23,758 nt of DNA from Bigelowiella natans CCMP2755 (lineage: Eukaryota; Cercozoa; Chlorarachniophyceae), in contig ADNK01003117.1 in the NCBI GenBank assembly GCA_000320545.1, positions 10,001 to 33,758 of the forward strand. The letters run 5' to 3'. The notes under the pieces were generated by a model. The model was not told the DNA's origin and did no database searches. It worked only from the letters and a program-made list of their open reading frames with translations. The translations under genes were made by a program, and so were the position numbers. This document shows, one piece after another, positions 19,572-23,758 of this stretch (its first letter is position 1; each line of letters starts with the position of its first letter).

Positions 19572-21357
19572 ATGTCGCACATTGGCCAACATGTCCTCCC
19601 CCTGCTGTTCTCCCTCGCTTTGGCTCAATCACATGCTTCAGGGCCAAAGCATCTTCCTCTAATGGTTGTGAACCTCACTTCGGTTCCCTCTCCTCAACTC
19701 CGTATCGCTGTGCAGACTTGTGCTGGTCTGTTCAACCGGAATGAATCCATTGCCGGCCCTGCATACACCCTCATGAGCGATAGAGACAGCGATTGGCTCT
19801 CCGCTATCGAAGAAACACCAACTTCCGTGTCGCCTACAGACTTCTTACACACTTGTCTAGTCACTTCTGGCGTAGCAAAAGGCTACATTCGATACAATTA
19901 TACCGGCCAGCGACGAGTGATACCAAACATAATCACCCTCGCAGCAGTTCTCGACGCAGTCCCCCTTGAAGATACAGACCCGCTCGTTTCGGGTGCTGAG
20001 CTTGTCTTTGATTCGGTCGAAGCGCTTTCTGGGTTCTCCGCTCTCGACGCGACCTCGTACGTTTTTGAGCGGTACTCCAACAAGACTACAACCATGTCAA
20101 AGATGAACCCTGGGCTGGACACCCACAAACACCCGATCCGACCCCCCCTGGTCAAAGACATCAACACTGGATTGGTCGACTACATCGTGAAGGAGCGACT
20201 ATTCAATTTCTTTCTCTCACAAGGCTGCATTCCTGGCACCAAAGAACACGCCCTCATGGAGAAGATTGCGAACGACAACCCCTGGCCTCGACCCATACGC
20301 GTGTATGGTTATGATGACACATATGGAGTGGAAGGAGACCTTTTTGAGGCCGAAACCAACTGTGTGAAGGAGCATAACATGGGGCAGATCGCTTCGGATG
20401 GGGTCAACAATCTGGCATTTTTCTCCCGAAAATCAGCCATTACCGAGCCGCTGCAGCAAAACCCGAAGCAGCTTCCAGGGATCCCGTACAACGATTCCCG
20501 GACGTACATGGCCCTTGTGGTTGGCGACGGTGACAATATTGGCTACGTAAAGGGGGAGCACTTCGACTGGATGTCTAAGCGTGTCAAAGCATGCAAGCAA
20601 GATCCGTCTCCAAGGAGCGGCTGTTTCCCGTTGGTGTGGACACAGTCCCCCCATGCGTTGCACCTCGCCCCTGACATGATGAAGTGGTACTACAACCAAG
20701 CGAAGCAGACGACGCAAGACTACTTTGTCCTACCGCCCAGTGGGGACTTGTATTCGTATCCTGGGATCATGGAAGATGATGATCAGGTTCGGTTTGTTGC
20801 CAACACGGAGCGGGACTGCAAGCTCATGAACACCAGTGCTACGGTGGACTGGGAATGGTTCGGAACCTGGCCAGAAGCTATCAAGCGTCTGTTCCCCAGA
20901 TACGCAAAGAATGGCATCGTCAGGGGCTTGTTCGCAGTGAACGTGCCTTTCATGATACCTGTCTTTGCCTTCGCCGAAGGAGAGTTCTACAAAATCTTCG
21001 AAAACTCCACGGTTTTGTTCAGGCCAAGGAGCTGGAGGGGAGAGGCCAAGAGCAAAATTCCATTCAGTCATAAGGTTGCAACCTTGAATCATGCTAAAAT
21101 CACTTTTTTGTTGGTTCTATTCACATTTTTTGTCACCGAGATTTGAATGTTTGCCGAACGATTAGGAGTACCTGTCGGCTAAGGACATGGCAAGCGAGAT
21201 CAACAACTACCCAAAAGGTACTGTCAGCTACATTTATCTCACCAGCGATGGTGGTGCGAGACTGGAGTCCCTCTACAAACTGGTGCCGCTGCTAGATGAA
21301 CATGTAAGCATTGTCGATCACGACACATTGGTGGACATGGCTCTTCAACGGGGTTAA
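19572..21357 (+). CDS. Secreted GxGYxYP-family putative glycoside hydrolase
   Basis: Two predicted exons, 19572-21074 and 21166-21357, separated by a 91-nt intron (AAG|GTTGCA to GATTAG|GAG, phase 0), give 564 aa. A signal peptide (residues about 1-22, HVLPLLFSLALAQSHA) directs it to the secretory route. The family signature appears as GDLYSYP at residues 391-397. GDGDN (318-322) and YGYDDTYG (about 245-252) are also typical. The last exon (DMASEINNYPKG, SYIYLTSDGG) restores the usual C-terminal end; reading through the intron would replace it with a hydrophobic, unlike sequence. The family (PF16216 with PF14323) is called a putative glycoside hydrolase; its substrate is not known. Several N-glycosylation sequons (NLT, NES, NYT, NKT) fit a secreted protein. 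It lies on the same strand 871 bp after the GALC-like gene. ATG 19572 is the first in frame before the signal peptide. Confidence 0.9.
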
Positions 21358-22047
21358 ATAGTTGCCGAGATTCTTCAAAAAGAAAAATGTGGGAGAATTT
21401 CGATTTATTTTATCAATGATTGATGTCACGTCTAGGCGTCTATTGGAGCAAGTGTCACACATTTGTCTAGATCCACACCGCGCGCATGCAGTGAGCATCG
21501 TGCACGTCGAACATCTCACTGTGATTTGCGGAAACACATTTGGACATCATTGCTGCGATGCGGTGAATATAATCACATGCAAGCTACAGCAGCAGTGCAA
21601 TTTGTGGCCTTTTTTGCTTCTGCATCAACAAGCAGCAAGATGTGCAGTGGAAAGAAAAACGACTTGCTACCCGCCCGACCAACCGCCCAAAGCTAGAAAG
21701 CTAGAAAGGCGCATTCCATGGTAATGCGGAGTTGACTCAGTTAGCTTGACATGCATGCAGAATTGAGCCACTGGGGGTTCGGCTCACTGCTCGCACGCGG
21801 GTCTTTTAACTTTTGCGCGCATTTCACTCGCATTTGATGCAACTAGCCTAGTCACATTACATCACGCTAGCACGCCATTTTTAGATTGAAAACCATGCGC
21901 TAGCTAGCATTGCATTTTCCCCTGATACAATGTCACTTCGCCAGCTGTTAGTCAGCAAGTAGTAGTGCTGCCATACTAGCATATGCTATCATGCACGTTG
22001 CTTGTCATCGCGCTGTGCGCTAGCTAGCTAGGCTAGTAGGTGCGAAA

Positions 22048-22112
22048 TAATAGACACAGCAATACACAATATACACAATATATATAATATATATAGTGTA
22101 TTGCATGTCTAT
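22048..22112. repeat. Hairpin element A (TAGACA terminal inverted repeats)
   Basis: The left arm ATAGACACAGCAATACACA and right arm TGTATTGCATGTCTAT pair as a long imperfect hairpin around an AT-rich centre. The ends form 7-nt ATAGACA/TGTCTAT inverted repeats, as in miniature inverted-repeat elements. It contains no gene. Confidence 0.75.
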
Positions 22113-22227
22113 CATCGAAGGATGCATGGCATTCACTAGTTCATGCCAGCATGCTAGCATGGACATGCAGAATGCTATTGCAACAGGTTTTAGCTATGGA
22201 ATTAACATCTGTGCGTAACAACAGATG

Positions 22228-22244
22228 ATAGACATGCAATACAC

Positions 22245-22283
<39 letters not shown>

Positions 22284-22304
22284 ATTGCTGTTGCTGTGTC
22301 TATT
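22228..22304. repeat. Hairpin element B (inverted copy of element A)
   Basis: It reads ATAGACATGCAATACACTAT at the left and ATTGTATTGCTG then TGTGTCTAT at the right, which is element A in reverse orientation with a longer TA centre (22253-22280) and a GCTGTT duplication. Confidence 0.75.
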
Positions 22305-22419
22305 ATACAGGACACACGTTTGATGAAGCACGCATGTGCATGCATGCGCTGGCACAGAGATGCATGGGAATCGAAAGAAGCAAATACATTTTGTGATGCA
22401 CAACTAACAAGCTAGCATA

Positions 22420-22473
22420 ATAGACACTACAGTAATATCATATATATGACATATGTGGTATTGCCATGTCTAT
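22420..22473. repeat. Hairpin element C
   Basis: It has the same outer arms as A and B (ATAGACAC at left, CATGTCTAT at right) with inner arms diverged to TAATATCATATATATGACAT and GGTATTG. The ends are conserved and the centre is not. Confidence 0.65.
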
Positions 22474-22490
22474 GATAAGCATCCTCGATG

Positions 22491-22551
22491 ATAGACACCG
22501 TAACATTTAATATCATATACATGATGTACATGGTATCACATGTACGTCTAT
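22491..22551. repeat. Hairpin element D
   Basis: It starts ATAGACACCGTAACATT and ends ATCACATGTACGTCTAT. It shares the TAGACA/GTCTA ends and the TAATATCATATA-type interior with element C, from which it is 17 bp away. It is the most diverged of the four. Confidence 0.6.
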
Positions 22552-22916
22552 AATTAGCTAATAGAGCCCAAGCATCTTATGTGAAGACTGTACATGCATG
22601 ATGCACGGATTCTCTGTTCCATATGACACTAGGACACAACATGTGGACCATGCGCCATGCCCATTTGCGTAGCGCTTTCTAGAACGCTTATTTGATTACA
22701 TGCTAGCTACGTGCTACGGATGCACTGTCATTTAGTCCGCCGACACACTGCTAGACTGCTATTAACATATTCATGAGGTATGACAACTAGCTACACAAAA
22801 TGACAGCAGTGCTTTAATTTGCAAACGTCGTCGTTCCTTGAAGAACCACAGCTGCATCTAGCACATAGCATCCATGCATGACATTGTCAACAACATCACA
22901 TGGCGGCATGCTCATG

Positions 22917-23758
22917 CTATCGTCGCTGCGACGAGCGCAAATAGTGCGTCTTAATTCGGCGGCGCTGCCACGTGCTCCACTTTTTGGGCGGACCGTCGCA
23001 ACCATCTCCTTGTTCCTCCTCGTCCCCAAAATCATCCTCTACCGACAGCTGTGGGGGCGTCGGCGGTGCAGGAGCCTCTTCATCACCAGCACAGCTTTCC
23101 CCGAAGAGAGCGCTCGCGTTGAAAGCCTGATGGGCAATTTGGTTTAAGGTGTTATGGAGTTTTGGCGTGGCTGTTGTTGGATTTATGGAGTATTTTAGCT
23201 GCTCTTCGGAGCCGAGTATCTGAGCTATTTTTTGCTGTTGCAAACGCCCAGATCAGCTCTACTTTGGGTATGATTCAGCCAATTGCTGCTTCAGAGTGAA
23301 ACCCGACCAAAATGCAAAATCTCTACTAAATTTGTCGGTGCGTATATCTATGAATGTATTCTTTGTTAGGATAACTGCATCTAGATGTCCCCCCCCCCCC
23401 CCCCTCTTTCCCTTTCCCTTTTCTCCTGCTATGAAATACTAGACGCATTGTACCGGCAAGCCTCCATTCCAGATATCAAACCATCTGATGCAAAATTTTA
23501 TATATTTTACAAATCTCTCTAAATATACATATGCACGAGAGACAATAAATTACCTATTGACTCTCCACCCCGACGTCATGCATCTCCATAACACATGGCT
23601 CTGAAACATCGCAGATTAGCAAAATAGGTCAGGCATGAGTTTGCGGAAATACAATGCCACATAGAAACTAGACAACTTACCTGCGACATGTAGCGAATGG
23701 TGCTTCCCGTGCTGCTTCGCGAACATGCCGTCCGGCGAATTGAGGGACCTGCATCCCA
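22917..23758 (-). CDS. 3' part of an unrecognised gene
   Basis: Two exons in transcript order: 23758-23681 (open at the window edge) and 23219-22917, joined by a 461-nt intron with donor CAG|GTAAGT and acceptor CTCAG|ATA, phase 0. Visible product: 126 aa plus stop. Exon 1 is serine/arginine/threonine rich (IRRTACSRSSTGSTIRYMSQ). The next part is helical (ILGSEEQLKYSINPT, LHNTLNQIAHQAFNASALFG), followed by a proline/acidic linker (APAPPTPP, EDDFGDEEEQ) and a basic end (KKWSTWQRRRIKTHYLRSSQRR). The 5' end lies outside the window. I recognise no family; the acidic-basic tail suggests a nuclear or regulatory protein, which is a guess. Confidence 0.45.
23389..23404. repeat. Poly-C tract
   Basis: Sixteen consecutive C lie in the intron of the partial minus-strand gene (G-run on the transcript). 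It may be a polymorphic homopolymer or an assembly-sensitive site. Confidence 0.85.

Larger units (their letters stand above)
21358..22916. other. Intergenic repeat-rich DNA
   Basis: No coding stretch is supported. The right half contains the hairpin-element cluster listed separately, and CTAGCTAGC/GCATGC palindromes recur at 21738-21760, 21895-21910, 22015-22035 and 22140-22160. Genes on both sides end here (GxGYxYP on plus, the partial gene on minus), so it is a convergent interval. Confidence 0.6.

Noticed and set aside
21075-21146. Read-through C-terminus of the GxGYxYP protein with a hydrophobic tail, possibly a membrane anchor
   Set aside because: The stretch has the features of an intron, and the exon after it carries the expected family C-terminus in phase.
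22048-22551. CRISPR-like array of regularly repeated hairpins
   Set aside because: The units are inverted relative to one another, unevenly spaced and diverged, and the DNA is eukaryotic. A transposon-derived origin fits better.
1-23758. tRNA, rRNA and other structured RNA genes
   Set aside because: Reading both strands by eye showed no cloverleaf-like sequence or conserved rRNA stretch. A covariance-model scan would be needed to exclude small RNAs.

Overview
The window is nuclear DNA of a microbial eukaryote. At least five genes are split by short GT-AG introns (74-419 nt) whose splice phases match, and protein similarity continues across the joins. The gene set (a TALE homeobox, GPATCH3, EAPP, a cAMP-receptor-like GPCR, galactocerebrosidase and a GxGYxYP protein) suits a free-living protist or unicellular alga. 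I cannot name the lineage. Intergenic DNA is rich in (TA)n and trinucleotide microsatellites and in CTAG/CATG palindromes.

Layout from left to right. 1-1800 has no gene I can defend, only one weak minus-strand reading frame. 1801-2742 (+) is a three-exon TALE-class homeobox gene, with the homeodomain spread over all three exons. 3899-5248 (+) is an intronless multi-pass membrane protein of unknown family. 5970-9649 (-) is a gene of about ten exons related to GPATCH3, with its G-patch at the N-terminus instead of the C-terminus. 10065-11884 (+) is a seven-exon EAPP homologue, head-to-head with the GPATCH3 gene across about 415 bp. 13374-14926 (-) is a five-exon seven-helix receptor of the Dictyostelium cAMP-receptor type. 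15418-18700 (+) is a five-exon galactocerebrosidase (GH59) with both catalytic glutamates and an extra C-terminal beta-trefoil-like segment. 19572-21357 (+) is a two-exon secreted GxGYxYP putative glycoside hydrolase. 22917 to the window end (-) is the 3' part of an unrecognised gene.

How they fit together: GPATCH3 and EAPP are both nuclear proteins and may share a bidirectional promoter. The GALC-like and GxGYxYP genes are same-strand neighbours, both with signal peptides, and could act in one secretory or lysosomal glycan or glycolipid breakdown route. The GPCR is divergent from GALC. No operon-like system is implied.

Most notable observations: the GPATCH3 domain order; a second copy of one GPATCH3 exon about 12.4 kb away that differs only by synonymous changes plus one inserted codon; a cluster of four related hairpin elements at 22048-22551; and the extended GALC. 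Exon structures were worked out by hand from splice signals, phase and remembered family sequences. No alignment or database search was run.
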